Shown here: positions 46,882-54,822 of the stretch, piece after piece
Numbering within the stretch: position 1 is the stretch's first letter
How the letters are laid out: every line of letters begins with the position of its first letter
Assembly: GCF_004217175.1 (NCBI RefSeq)
Contig: NZ_SHKI01000003.1
Location: 632,887 to 696,886, forward strand
Direction of reading: 5' to 3'
Origin: Leucobacter luti
GTDB taxonomy: Bacteria > Actinomycetota > Actinomycetes > Actinomycetales > Microbacteriaceae
DNA length: 64,000 nucleotides
The notes under the pieces: model-generated
Seen by the model: only the letters and a program-made list of their open reading frames with translations
What the model was told of the DNA's origin: nothing
Databases searched by the model: none
Program-made: the position numbers and the translations under genes

Positions 46882-47906
46882 GGCCCCGGCGGGGTCTTGC
46901 CTGCCGCGGTCGCGTGCGCGCCTCCCGCCGCGTCCGTGCCGAGGGCGACGGCGTGTGCCGACGGGTCGGTGCGGCCCGCACGCGCACCCGCACGCTCCAC
47001 CGAGCGCGCGGCGCGTCGGGTGCGGGTGCGCTCGCGGACCGTGGGTTTCGCGGCGGTCTGCGCGCGCAGCTCGGCGAGCTCCAGCGTGAACGCGTGCGGC
47101 GCGGGGCCAAAGGCGGTGCGGGAGCGCGCCACGACGCGGCGGGCCATCACGTAGTTTCCGGATCCGCCGAGCACCGCGCCGATCCCGTAGGGCAACACCT
47201 TGCTCACCACCGATGCGCCACCCGCCTTCGCGGCCCGGCGGATGAACATGTCTTTGAGCTGCCCGGCGAGCGGCCCCACCAGCTGCCGCGGGAGCGAGGA
47301 GGAGACGAGCTCTCCCCAGAACGAGGTGCGTGAAGCGCCGCCGGTGGCCTGCCGGGTGACCTGGGTGAGCAGGCTCAGGCCCTCGTCGCCGAGCAGCAGC
47401 GTGAGCACGAGGATGCGGGCGCGATCCGGATCCCGGATTGTGATGCCGTGCAGCTCGGCGAGCGAGTGCGCGTAGAGCGCGGTTGCTTCGAGGAAGCCGA
47501 CGGTCTCGGCGCTCGCGATACCGAGCGCGGCGACCGTGCCCACGCCCGGGAACGCTGCGGCGGCACCGACCCCGCTGCCGCCGGCGGTGACCGCCGCGAT
47601 GTAGCGCCGCTCGAGTGCGCGCGTGAGCGCGAGCGGCCCCACGTCTGGGTTGCGTGCCCCCACACGGCGGAGGTGCGCCAGGACGAGGGGGCGCTGGATC
47701 GAGAGCACCCGGTCCACCGCGCGCTCGATGAGCGAGGCCGCGGCGGCGGGAGCACCGGTGGCGTGTGCCACTGGTGTCGAGTCCTGGGGCACAGCTACGA
47801 CTGCGGCAGCCGCGCCGGGGTATGGCTCCCACCGGGGACCGTCCGGCGCGGCAGGGGGAGCCGCTGGGGGCTCGGCCGCGGCGGCTGGGTCTGATTCTCG
47901 GTGCAC
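46878..47906 (-). CDS. EcsC-domain-like protein
   Basis: 342 residues from GTG 47906. A Pro/Ala-rich leader of about 50 residues precedes a helical, partly hydrophobic core: AAAFPGVGTVAALGIASAET, LYAHSLAELHGI, RARILVLTLLLGDEGLSLL, and KVLPYGIGAVLGGSGNYVMA with R-x-V-x2-A-R-x-A-F. This pattern resembles EcsC-family proteins of unknown role that associate with membranes. The last 60 residues are basic and Ala-rich (RERTRTRRAARSVERAG). Family assignment is by pattern only. Confidence 0.65.
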   Translation of the reverse strand: MHRESDPAAAAEPPAAPPAAPDGPRWEPYPGAAAAVVAVPQDSTPVAHATGAPAAAASLIERAVDRVLSIQRPLVLAHLRRVGARNPDVGPLALTRALERRYIAAVTAGGSGVGAAAAFPGVGTVAALGIASAETVGFLEATALYAHSLAELHGITIRDPDRARILVLTLLLGDEGLSLLTQVTRQATGGASRTSFWGELVSSSLPRQLVGPLAGQLKDMFIRRAAKAGGASVVSKVLPYGIGAVLGGSGNYVMARRVVARSRTAFGPAPHAFTLELAELRAQTAAKPTVRERTRTRRAARSVERAGARAGRTDPSAHAVALGTDAAGGAHATAAGKTPPGP

Positions 47907-47915
47907 CCCAGCAGA

Positions 47916-48560
47916 CTAGGCGACGGCGCTGAGATCTGGGGTATGCGATCGCTCAGGGTGTGCGCTCGGTCCGCCGCGCCGCGCGCGCCGGGCGTCGTGC
48001 TGCCCGTCGCCCGCGCCGAGCCGGGCGGCGCGCTCGATCCAGCGCTCACGGCGCGCCGGGCTGGCCGCTCCGACACCGAGGAAGCGGTGCACGCGAAACG
48101 GCCGTACCCCGACGAAGCGCATGGTGTGGCGCGCGACCTGGCCGGCGGCGGCGTTCCCGGTGAACGGGAGCCCGAGCGCCGGGGTGTCCGCGAGCATGAA
48201 GAACCGGCCGTTGCGCCCGCGGAGCAGCCCGACGGGGAGGCCGGCCGTCGACATGCGGTACTCCTGCCCGGGGAGCAGCGCCCGGTCGAAGAACCCCTTG
48301 AGCAGCGCCGGTACCCCGCCCCACCACATGGGGGCGACGATGACGATGCGGCGCGCGCTATGGAGAGCGTCGCGGGCGTCCTGAAGCTCAGGCTCGATCG
48401 GGATTCGCTGGCGGTAGCCGAAGCGCATGTGGGGGTCGAAGTCGAGGTCGCGCAGCGCCAGGACACGGGCGTCGCCGTGCGCCTCGGCGTAGCTGCGGGC
48501 GAGCGCCGCGCTGAGCGAGTCTGGGTTCGGGTGGCCGTCAATGACGAGGGCAGTGGGCAC
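47916..48560 (-). CDS. NAD(P)H quinone oxidoreductase, flavodoxin-like fold
   Basis: 214 residues from GTG 48560 (AGGATC upstream). Flavodoxin_2 fold: VIDGHPNPDSLSAALARSYA (FMN phosphate loop), the APMWWGGVPALLKGFFDRAL motif and GKR/GNGRFF-type region LLRGRNGRFFMLADTPAL. Such enzymes reduce quinones, nitro compounds or azo dyes by two electrons. It is divergent from a TetR gene whose operators lie between; together they look like an electrophile-responsive detoxification pair. The C-terminal 30 residues (DARRARRGGPSAHPERSH) are unusually basic. Confidence 0.87.
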   Translation of the reverse strand: MPTALVIDGHPNPDSLSAALARSYAEAHGDARVLALRDLDFDPHMRFGYRQRIPIEPELQDARDALHSARRIVIVAPMWWGGVPALLKGFFDRALLPGQEYRMSTAGLPVGLLRGRNGRFFMLADTPALGLPFTGNAAAGQVARHTMRFVGVRPFRVHRFLGVGAASPARRERWIERAARLGAGDGQHDARRARRGGPSAHPERSHTPDLSAVA

Positions 48561-48567
48561 GAAGGAT

Positions 48568-48611
48568 CCTATCTTGACAGTGTCAACCCATGTGGTCAGT
48601 GTCAAGATAGG
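48568..48611. promoter_or_regulatory. Double TetR operator between the quinone reductase and tetR
   Basis: Outer arms CCTATCTTGACA (48568-48579) and TGTCAAGATAGG (48600-48611) are perfect 12-bp inverted repeats. Inside are TTGACAGTGTCAA (48574-48586, perfect about the central G) and its imperfect copy TGGTCAGTGTCAA (48593-48605), 19 bp apart. TTGACA elements face both ways, so operator and -35 boxes overlap. Confidence 0.75.
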
Positions 48612-48616
48612 GGACA

Positions 48617-49195
48617 ATGTTGCGCATGTCAAGTTCACGCGGCACGTACCATCACGGGCAGCTCGCCGCGGCGCTCGAGGACGCCGCGATGCAGCTGCTT
48701 GAGCGGTTGCCGGCCACGGAGATCAGCCTGCGCGAGGTCGCGCGGGCCGCGAACGTGAGCCACAACGCCCCGTACCACCACTTCACGGATCGGCTCGGGC
48801 TGCTCCGGGTGCTCGCCGAGCGCAGCATGCGCGAGCTCACCGAGGCCGTGGAGTCGGCGATCGCCAGTGCGGCCGGTCCGGCGCAGCGGCTGCGGGCGGG
48901 CGGGGCCGCGTACATTAGCTTCGCGGTGGCGCATCCGCACGCGTTCAACGTGGTCTACGATCCCCTCGTGTGCATTCCCTCGCAGCCGAGCGCGGCGATG
49001 GCACCGCTCATCGAGCGCCTTGAGCGGGCGCTCGGAGAGACTGCCCACGCGGCAGGACTCGGCGATGCGGCCGAGGTGCGGGCGCTGTGGGGCATGGTCC
49101 ACGGGCTCGGCACGCTGTGCGCGGCCGGCCACTTCACCGAGCCCGAGGCGCTCGCCGCGAGCGACGCCGCGCTCGCCCGCCTGCGCTCCGACTGA
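48617..49195 (+). CDS. TetR-family regulator
   Basis: 192 residues from ATG 48617 (ATG 48626 is an equally plausible start). DNA-binding region GTYHHGQLAAALEDAAMQLL, ISLREVARAANVSHNAPYHH, FTDRLGLLRVLAER, a hallmark of one TetR branch (YHHGxL, NAPYHHF). C-terminal TetR_C-like domain AYISFAVAHPHAFNVVYDP. It likely represses itself and the divergent quinone reductase until an electrophilic ligand binds. It is convergent with trhO 6 nt downstream. Confidence 0.88.
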   Translation: MLRMSSSRGTYHHGQLAAALEDAAMQLLERLPATEISLREVARAANVSHNAPYHHFTDRLGLLRVLAERSMRELTEAVESAIASAAGPAQRLRAGGAAYISFAVAHPHAFNVVYDPLVCIPSQPSAAMAPLIERLERALGETAHAAGLGDAAEVRALWGMVHGLGTLCAAGHFTEPEALAASDAALARLRSD

Positions 49196-49201
49196 CGCGG
49201 G

Positions 49202-50140
49202 CTAGACCGCGGCGGCGGCGTGCTCGGGGCAGCGCGCGTCCGCGTGTGATTCGCACGCTACGAAGCGTGCGCGGCAGTCAGTGTCCGCACAGTTGGCGAG
49301 CCGCGCCGTGGGGGTCCCGCACGCGGTGCAGCGCCCGATCGTTGCAGCGCCGGGCGCGAAGTCGAGCGACTCGCGGCCGTCGAACACCGCGAGCGAGCCC
49401 TCCCAGAGCCCGTCGTTGCCGAACGCCTCGCCGTAGCGGACGATCCCGCCGTCGATCTGGTACACCTCACTGAAGCCGCGCTCGGTCATCGCCGCCGAGA
49501 GAATCTCGCACCGGATGCCGCCGGTGCAGTACGTGACGACCGGGCGATCCTTGATCGCGTCGAACGCACCGCTCTCGATCTGGGCGATGAAGTCGTGCGT
49601 GGTGCGGGTGTCGGGCACCACCGCCCCCTTGAAGCGGCCGATCTCGGCCTCCCACGCGTTGCGACCGTCGAAGAAGACCACGTCGTCGCCCCGTTCGGCG
49701 ACGAGCTCGTTCACCGCGGCGGGGGAGAGATGGGTGCCGCCGCCGACCACGCCGGTGGCGTCGACCACGGTCTCGTCGGGGATGCCAAAGGCGACGAGCT
49801 CGTCGCGCACCTTCACGCTGAGCTTGGGAAAGTCTGCGGTGCGGCGCCACGGCGCGCTGCGGTCGACGCCGTGGAGCAGCGCGGGAGCGGTCTCCTCGAA
49901 CCGGGTGCCGTCGCTCCACTTCACCTCGAGGCCGGCGAACGGCGCGTACTCGCGTGTGCGCCGCGCGTACTGTTTGCAGGCGTCGAGCTCACCACCAACG
50001 GTGCCGTTGATGCCGTGCTTTGAAATGATGATCCTGCCGCGCAGCCCGAGCGACTCGCAGAGCTCGCGCTGCCAGAGCCGCACCGCCTCCGGGTCGGCGA
50101 CCGGGGCGAACACGTAGTACAGGAGAATCTTGGGGGTCAC
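49202..50140 (-). CDS. trhO: tRNA uridine-34 hydroxylase TrhO (rhodanese-like)
   Basis: 312 residues. N-terminal ferredoxin-like domain [36 protein letters not shown]; rhodanese domain [20 protein letters not shown]; catalytic motif CTGGIRC (Cys205 and Cys211) followed by [14 protein letters not shown]; and a C-terminal region with several Cys (CTACG, CADTDC, CPEH) that may bind zinc. The family hydroxylates uridine 34 in tRNA to ho5U. Complete, monocistronic, cytoplasmic. Confidence 0.92.
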   Translation of the reverse strand: MTPKILLYYVFAPVADPEAVRLWQRELCESLGLRGRIIISKHGINGTVGGELDACKQYARRTREYAPFAGLEVKWSDGTRFEETAPALLHGVDRSAPWRRTADFPKLSVKVRDELVAFGIPDETVVDATGVVGGGTHLSPAAVNELVAERGDDVVFFDGRNAWEAEIGRFKGAVVPDTRTTHDFIAQIESGAFDAIKDRPVVTYCTGGIRCEILSAAMTERGFSEVYQIDGGIVRYGEAFGNDGLWEGSLAVFDGRESLDFAPGAATIGRCTACGTPTARLANCADTDCRARFVACESHADARCPEHAAAAV

Positions 50141-50186
50141 GGCTCCATGGTACGCGGGCGGTGGTGAGCCCCCGCGCAGGCTGCGC

Positions 50187-50217
50187 TTGACATTGACGCG
50201 ACGTCAACTTTTAGAGT
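50187..50217 (+). promoter_or_regulatory. tipA: MerR-type promoter with 19-bp spacer
   Basis: -35 TTGACA (50187-50192) and -10 TAGAGT (50212-50217) are separated by 19 bp. The spacer holds the perfect dyad TTGACG-CGA-CGTCAA (50193-50207). This is the layout of promoters that MerR-family activators untwist, here placed for autoactivation. Confidence 0.82.
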
Positions 50218-50257
50218 GTGAGTGAGGGGCCGCCGCGGCCTCGGAAGGAGTGTCCGG

Positions 50258-51076
50258 ATGGAGCGATCAATCCAGGAGGTGGCGCGCGCCGCGGGAACCA
50301 CCTCGCGCGCGCTGCGCCACTACCACCACCTCGGCCTGGTCACTCCGAGCCGGGTCGCCGCCACCGGCACCCGCTACTACGACGAGCGCGCGCTCGTGCG
50401 GATCCAGCGGGTCCTGCTGCTGCGCGAGCTGGGGCTCGGCCTCGGCGCGATCGCCGAGGTGCTCAGTGCGCAGGACGCTCAAGCGGCGGCCGACAGCGAC
50501 CCCGCGGCGGCCGAGGCGCGCATCCTGGGCACCCACCTTGAGCTGCTGCGCGCCGAGCGCGAGCGCGTGTCCACGCAGATCGGGGCGGTCGAGCGCACCA
50601 TCGCGGCGCTCGTGCGAGCTGGCGCCGCACCACACCACACTGAAGGAGACCTGATGTCCGAGAACATGTTTGCAGGATTTGACCACGCACGGCACCGCAC
50701 CGAGGTCGCCGAGCGCTGGGGCGAGCCAGCCGCGGCCGCGAGCGAGCGCTGGTGGAGCGACCTCGCCCCGGACGAGCGCGGCGACTGGGAAGCGCGCGTC
50801 GCCGCGCTCAACGCCGACTGGAGCGCCGCCGCCGCGGCGGGCGCGGATCCGGACGGGCCCGAGGCGCGGGCGCTCGCTGAGCGCCACGTCGCCTGGCTGT
50901 GCAGCGTCCCCGGCACGCCAGCGCACGCGCCGGGCGGCGACCTCGCTGGCTGCCTCCGCGGGCTCGGGGAGATGTACGTCGCCGACGAGCGCTTCGCCGC
51001 GAACTATGGCGGGCAGCTCGGTGCCACACTGGTGCGCGACGCGCTCGCCGCATACGTCGCGCGCGAGCTCGGGTAG
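50258..51076 (+). CDS. tipA: MerR-family regulator with TipAS drug-sensing domain
   Basis: 272 residues from ATG 50258 (GGAAGGAG 8 nt upstream; GTG 50222 lacks one). N-terminal MerR helix-turn-helix: QEVARAAGTTSRALRHYHHL, GTRYYDERALVRIQRVLLL; a coiled-coil dimer helix; then a globin-like TipAS domain (AERWGEPAAAASERWWSDL, GLGEMYVADERFAANYGG) that in Streptomyces traps thiopeptides. It likely activates its own promoter at 50187-50217. A strong internal start may yield the sensing domain alone. No resistance gene is adjacent. Confidence 0.9.
   Translation: MERSIQEVARAAGTTSRALRHYHHLGLVTPSRVAATGTRYYDERALVRIQRVLLLRELGLGLGAIAEVLSAQDAQAAADSDPAAAEARILGTHLELLRAERERVSTQIGAVERTIAALVRAGAAPHHTEGDLMSENMFAGFDHARHRTEVAERWGEPAAAASERWWSDLAPDERGDWEARVAALNADWSAAAAAGADPDGPEARALAERHVAWLCSVPGTPAHAPGGDLAGCLRGLGEMYVADERFAANYGGQLGATLVRDALAAYVARELG
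50654..51076 (+). CDS. Internal start: TipAS domain alone
   Basis: In-frame ATG 50654 is preceded by AAGGAG (50643-50648) with 5-nt spacing, a better ribosome site than many genes here have. The 140-residue product would be the bare TipAS domain. In Streptomyces lividans tipA makes TipAL and an abundant TipAS from an internal start, so this site suggests the same sequestration design. Confidence 0.65.
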   Translation: MSENMFAGFDHARHRTEVAERWGEPAAAASERWWSDLAPDERGDWEARVAALNADWSAAAAAGADPDGPEARALAERHVAWLCSVPGTPAHAPGGDLAGCLRGLGEMYVADERFAANYGGQLGATLVRDALAAYVARELG

Positions 51077-51146
51077 CTCAACCGCCGGGCGCGGGCGTGG
51101 CCGCTGGATCCCAGCGCGGGGCCGGCCCCGGCGGGCCGGCGGCGAG

Positions 51147-51926
51147 CTACGCCTGTGCCTTGTCCTGCGCCTCGCGCGCGGTGTCGATGCGCTGCTGCTG
51201 CTCAGGCGTGCGCGTGAGCGGCGGCACGACCTCGTGCTGGTCGTTCACGATCACCACGTCGTGGTCGACGTGGTCGACCATCGCGTGCACGGCGTCGATG
51301 AAGTCGCGGCGGCGGATCGCGTCGAGCACGCGCGCGTGGTCCCGCTCCATCTCGGCCCCGGTGGCCACGTTCGCGAGGCGGCCGCGGTGCTCGGGGGTGC
51401 GCAGTCGGTCGTTGATCCCGGCGTACAGCGCCGCGAGCAGCCGGTTCTTCGCCGAGTCGAAAATGAGGCGGTGGAACTTGCTGTCGAAGGCGGAGTCCTC
51501 GCCGCCGGCGAAGCCGAGCACGGGGCACCGGGTGCAGCCGATCTCCTCGGTCGCCGCGCGCTCAAGGGCCGCCAGGTCCTCATCGGTGCGGTGCATCGCT
51601 GCCTGCTGCGCGGCCTCGACCTCGAGTGCGCGGCGGTAGCTGAGGATCTCCTCGAGCGTGAAGTCGGTGAGGAACTCGTTGAGGAGCGTGCTCGTCGGTG
51701 CGGCCGAGCGCACGAACGTGCCCCGCCCCGGAAGCGTCTCGATCATGCCGATACTCGCGAGCGAGCGCACCGCCTCGCGCACGGTTGAGCGGCCCACGCC
51801 GGTCTGCTCCGCGAGCTCGGGTTCGATGGGGATTCTGCTCCCGACCGGCCACTCGCCCGTCGTGATCTTGCGGCGCAGGAAGGCGAGCGTTGCGCGTGCC
51901 CGATCAGAGCCTGTCGTCACTGCCAT
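51147..51926 (-). CDS. GntR-family regulator, FadR subfamily
   Basis: 259 residues from ATG 51926. Winged helix: GEWPVGSRIPIEPELAEQTG, VGRSTVREAVRSLASIGMIE, TLPGRGTFVRS; FCD domain with DSKFHRLIFDSAKNRLLAAL and HxxH-type DAVHAMVDHVDHDV. An odd CTRCPVLGF insert near residues 130-140 provides two Cys not usual in the family. No metabolic operon is adjacent (the divergent neighbour is a PEBP gene), so the target is unclear. Confidence 0.86.
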   Translation of the reverse strand: MAVTTGSDRARATLAFLRRKITTGEWPVGSRIPIEPELAEQTGVGRSTVREAVRSLASIGMIETLPGRGTFVRSAAPTSTLLNEFLTDFTLEEILSYRRALEVEAAQQAAMHRTDEDLAALERAATEEIGCTRCPVLGFAGGEDSAFDSKFHRLIFDSAKNRLLAALYAGINDRLRTPEHRGRLANVATGAEMERDHARVLDAIRRRDFIDAVHAMVDHVDHDVVIVNDQHEVVPPLTRTPEQQQRIDTAREAQDKAQA

Positions 51927-52095
51927 GATCACCCCAATTTCATCTCGGCGCCGAAGCGCCCACACTGACTCAACAGTATAGCGAGCGCGGGTCCTGGCCG
52001 GTGGGTGCGCGGCACCGTATGCTGAGGCTCAGAGATGACGCGCGGGTGCGCCGCACTCGGTTCAGTGCCGAGGCGCCACCCACGAAGGGAGAGCC

Positions 52096-52665
52096 ATGTC
52101 GAACGATCCGCAGGGGCGCGGCGCGATCAACCCGTACGCCGGGATGCGCCAGGTGCCGAGCTTCACGGTCACGAGCAGTGATATCCAGGACGGAGAGCCG
52201 CTCCCCGCCGAGCTGTACGCGGCGCACGCGGGCGGCTCAAACCGCTCGCCGCAGCTGCGCTGGTCCGGGTTCCCCGAGGGGACGCGGAGCTTCGCGGTGA
52301 CCTGCTTTGACCCGGACGCCCCGACCGGCTCCGGTTTCTGGCACTGGGCGGTCGCGAACATCCCCGCCGAGGTCACCGAGCTCGCGGCCGGTGCGGGCGC
52401 GCCCGCGGGCACTCCGGGCAGCGAGCTGCTGCCGGCCGGCGCGGTCACGATGCCGAACGAGCAGCGCCAACCGGCGTTCACGGGCGCTGCGCCGCCCGAG
52501 GGCACCGGCGTGCACCACTACTGGTTCGTGGTTCACGCGCTCGACGTGCCGCACATCGACGTCGACCCGCAGGCCACCCCGGCGGTGCTCGGCTTCATGA
52601 TGCGCGACGCGGTGCTGGCGCGCGCGATCATCGTGGCGACCGGCGAGTTTGGGCAGGCCGCGTAA
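52096..52665 (+). CDS. YbhB/YbcL-type PEBP-family protein
   Basis: 189 residues. The PEBP core motifs are present: VTCFDPDAPTGSGFWHWAV (DPDAPT anion site) and GVHHYWFVVHALDVP. No signal peptide is seen, so it is cytoplasmic. The family binds phospholipid headgroups or small ligands and its bacterial role is not settled. ATG 52096 follows GGGAGAG. It is a monocistronic gene convergent with the Lrp gene. Confidence 0.88.
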   Translation: MSNDPQGRGAINPYAGMRQVPSFTVTSSDIQDGEPLPAELYAAHAGGSNRSPQLRWSGFPEGTRSFAVTCFDPDAPTGSGFWHWAVANIPAEVTELAAGAGAPAGTPGSELLPAGAVTMPNEQRQPAFTGAAPPEGTGVHHYWFVVHALDVPHIDVDPQATPAVLGFMMRDAVLARAIIVATGEFGQAA

Positions 52666-52732
52666 CCGAAGCGGGAGCGGGAGTGGCAGCGGAGGGCAGC
52701 CTGAGCGCGAGACGAGCGGGCCCGCCGCGGGC

Positions 52733-53239
52733 TCAGGGCCGGGGCGCACCGCCAGCCGCGCGCACTGCCTGATCCGGCACCGCACTGTGCACGAGCGGCA
52801 GCGTGCGGTTCTTGAAGTGGCTCTCGAGCGCGAGCCGCGTCGAGGCGCGTGCGACGCCCTCCGTGTGTGAGATCTGGTCGAGCACCCGCTGGAGGTCGTG
52901 CGTCGAGCGCGACACAATCGTGGTCATCATGTCGTAGTCGCCCGTGATCGTGTGCAGTTCGAGCAGCTCCGGGATCTTCGCGAGGCCCTCGGCGACGCGC
53001 TGGTGCCCCACGGACTGATGGATCTGGACCGTGCAGAACGTGCGCAGTGGGTATCCGAGCGCCGCGGGATCAATGCTCGGGGCCTCCGAGGCGATGACCC
53101 CGGTGCGCCGCAGCCGGTCGAGCCGGCCCTGCGCGGTGGCACGGGCAACGCCGAGGCGCCGCGCGCACTCGACCACCGAGATGCCGGCGTTCTCGCTGAT
53201 CAGGGTGATCAGCCTGACGTCGAGTGTGTCGATACTCAT
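52733..53239 (-). CDS. Lrp/AsnC-family regulator
   Basis: 168 residues. N-terminal helix-turn-helix: DVRLITLISENAGISVVECA, RRLGVARATAQGRLDRLRRT; C-terminal RAM ligand domain with TITGDYDMMTTIVSRSTHDL and DQISHTEGVARASTRLAL. Divergent from an aminotransferase gene, the usual position for a local Lrp that senses an amino acid and controls its metabolism. Aromatic or branched amino acid sensing is plausible given the neighbours. Confidence 0.92.
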   Translation of the reverse strand: MSIDTLDVRLITLISENAGISVVECARRLGVARATAQGRLDRLRRTGVIASEAPSIDPAALGYPLRTFCTVQIHQSVGHQRVAEGLAKIPELLELHTITGDYDMMTTIVSRSTHDLQRVLDQISHTEGVARASTRLALESHFKNRTLPLVHSAVPDQAVRAAGGAPRP

Positions 53240-53364
53240 GGTGCTCCGTTGCTCCGTTGCTCGGTCCCGGGGGCGACCGCGCCCGCCAGAGTGGACAAGC
53301 TGTCGCCTTCTTGTGGCTTTAGGCTATACGAACTGAGCACAATGTCGAGTTTCACATGTACCGT

Positions 53365-53394
53365 TTGACGGGCGCCGGGCGGCAACCCTAGAGT
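53365..53394 (+). promoter_or_regulatory. Promoter of the aminotransferase gene
   Basis: -35 TTGACG (53365-53370), 18-bp spacer, -10 TAGAGT (53389-53394), 43 nt before ATG 53438. An AT-rich stretch upstream (about 53310-53365) may hold Lrp sites. Confidence 0.55.
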
Positions 53395-53437
53395 TTCGCG
53401 GGTCACCCGAACGGCGGGTGGAACCGAAGGAGCACGC

Positions 53438-54532
53438 ATGTCGGAAGTGACGCAGACGTTTCGGCCGGGCCTGGAGCGGGTCGCCGCGTATCGCGCGGGG
53501 AAGCCGGCCCCGGTCGGCCCCGACGGGCGCAGCATCAAGCTCTCATCGAACGAGAACCCGTACCCGCCGCTGCCGGCCGTGGTTGCGCGGCTTGCCGAGG
53601 TGCTGCCGCACTCGATCAGTCGCTACCCGAGCATCGCCGCGGAGGAGCTGACCGGCGCGCTCGCGGCCCGCTTCGACGTGGCGGCTGACAACATCGCGCT
53701 CGGGGCAGGATCCGTCGAGGTGGCGGCACAGCTGATCCACGCACTCACGGCGCCCGGCGACGAGGTGATGTTTGCGTGGCGCTCGTTCGAGGCGTACCCG
53801 ATCCTCGTCCGCGTGGCCGGTGCGGTCCCGGTGGAGGTGCCGCTCGACGCCGAGCACCGGCACGACCTGCCGGCAATGGCCGCGGCGATCACCGACCGCA
53901 CCCGGCTCGTGTTTGTCTGCAACCCAAACAACCCCACGGGCACGGTCGTGACCGCGGCGGAGCTCGAGGCGTTCATGGCGCTCGTGCCGCGCGACGTGCT
54001 CGTGGTCGTGGACGAGGCGTACGTGCACTTCGACCGCGCCGCTGAGTCCCCGAGCGGGATCGACTTCTTCCGCCGGTTCCCCAACATCGCCGTGCTGCAC
54101 ACGTTCTCGAAGGCATACGGCCTTGCCGGGCTGCGGGTGGGCTACGCGATCGCGCCGACGGACGTGGCAGAGGCGCTGCGAAAGGTGGCGATCCCATTCG
54201 CGGTCTCGCGGCTCGCGCAGGAGGCCGCGGTCGCCTCGCTGGCTGCCGAAGCTGAGCTCGACGCGCGTGTCGAGGACATGGTGGCGGAGCGGGCGCGCCT
54301 CACGGCGGCGCTGCTCGCCGCGGGGGTACCGGCGGTGCCGTCGGAGGCAAACTTCGTGTGGCTGCCGGTGGGCGACGGTGCGGCGGGGGTCGCGGCCGCG
54401 CTCGAAGAGCGCGGGATCTCGGCGCGCGCATTCGCGGGGGAGGGCGTGCGCGTCTCGATCGGCGACCCCACCGAGAACGACGCGGTGATCGGGGCAGCCG
54501 CCGCGATTGCCGCGGCAGCGACGCCCCGCTGA
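53438..54532 (+). CDS. HisC-like PLP aminotransferase (histidinol-P or aromatic)
   Basis: 364 residues, class I/II fold. Substrate loop LSSNENPYPPLPAVVARLAE, GAGSVEVAAQLIHALTAPGD, FVCNPNNPTGTVVTAAELEA, PLP Lys225 in HTFSKAYGLAGLRVGYAI and the C-terminal RAFAGEGVRVSIGDPTEND. Sequences of this kind without his neighbours are usually annotated Pat, the phenylalanine/aromatic aminotransferase. Divergent Lrp regulator and downstream TrpXYZ-like ABC transporter support an amino-acid role. GAAGGAG precedes the ATG. Confidence 0.9.
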   Translation: MSEVTQTFRPGLERVAAYRAGKPAPVGPDGRSIKLSSNENPYPPLPAVVARLAEVLPHSISRYPSIAAEELTGALAARFDVAADNIALGAGSVEVAAQLIHALTAPGDEVMFAWRSFEAYPILVRVAGAVPVEVPLDAEHRHDLPAMAAAITDRTRLVFVCNPNNPTGTVVTAAELEAFMALVPRDVLVVVDEAYVHFDRAAESPSGIDFFRRFPNIAVLHTFSKAYGLAGLRVGYAIAPTDVAEALRKVAIPFAVSRLAQEAAVASLAAEAELDARVEDMVAERARLTAALLAAGVPAVPSEANFVWLPVGDGAAGVAAALEERGISARAFAGEGVRVSIGDPTENDAVIGAAAAIAAAATPR

Positions 54533-54620
54533 TCCCGCACGCCTGCCGGGCGCCCCGCGCGCTGGGCAGGGCGGCGCGGGCTGCACAAACTGTATAGTAA
54601 TACCGCGCGATCGGGTGTCT

Positions 54621-54655
54621 ACCTGCCACATATGTCTAGCGAATATGTGGCAGGT
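54621..54655. other. AT-rich 13-bp dyad (terminator or operator)
   Basis: ACCTGCCACATAT (54621-54633) and its exact complement at 54643-54655 surround 9 nt. It is followed by TTTA and directly abuts the -35 of the next promoter. It could end the aminotransferase transcript or be a regulator site for the ABC operon; low local GC sets it apart. Confidence 0.6.
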
Positions 54656-54683
54656 TTACGGGCAAACCGAAGCTCACTACGAT
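54655..54683 (+). promoter_or_regulatory. Candidate promoter of the first permease/ATPase pair
   Basis: -35 TTTACG (54655-54660), exactly 17 bp, -10 TACGAT (54678-54683). It would give a leader of about 85 nt before the 14-codon ORF at 54774. Confidence 0.5.
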
Positions 54684-54773
54684 CAATCAACGGACATCGA
54701 CGTCACGACGGCGTCGAGCGGTACCCTCGGCGCACGGGCGCGCGGGGATCATCACACTGGAGTGAGGAACCAC

Positions 54774-54818
54774 ATGGCAGTCATCCGCCTTCGCAACTGG
54801 AAGCGCGACAGGGTCTAG
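54774..54818 (+). CDS. 14-residue leader ORF (MAVIRLRNWKRDRV)
   Basis: ATG 54774 has a strong ribosome site (GGAGTGAGG, 4-5 nt upstream), while the permease ATG at 54823, 4 nt after the leader TAG, has only a weak one. The peptide is very basic and has one Trp and five Arg. It likely couples translation into the permease gene or acts as an attenuation leader. No similar ORF precedes the second permease. Confidence 0.55.
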   Translation: MAVIRLRNWKRDRV

Positions 54819-54822
54819 GCCA

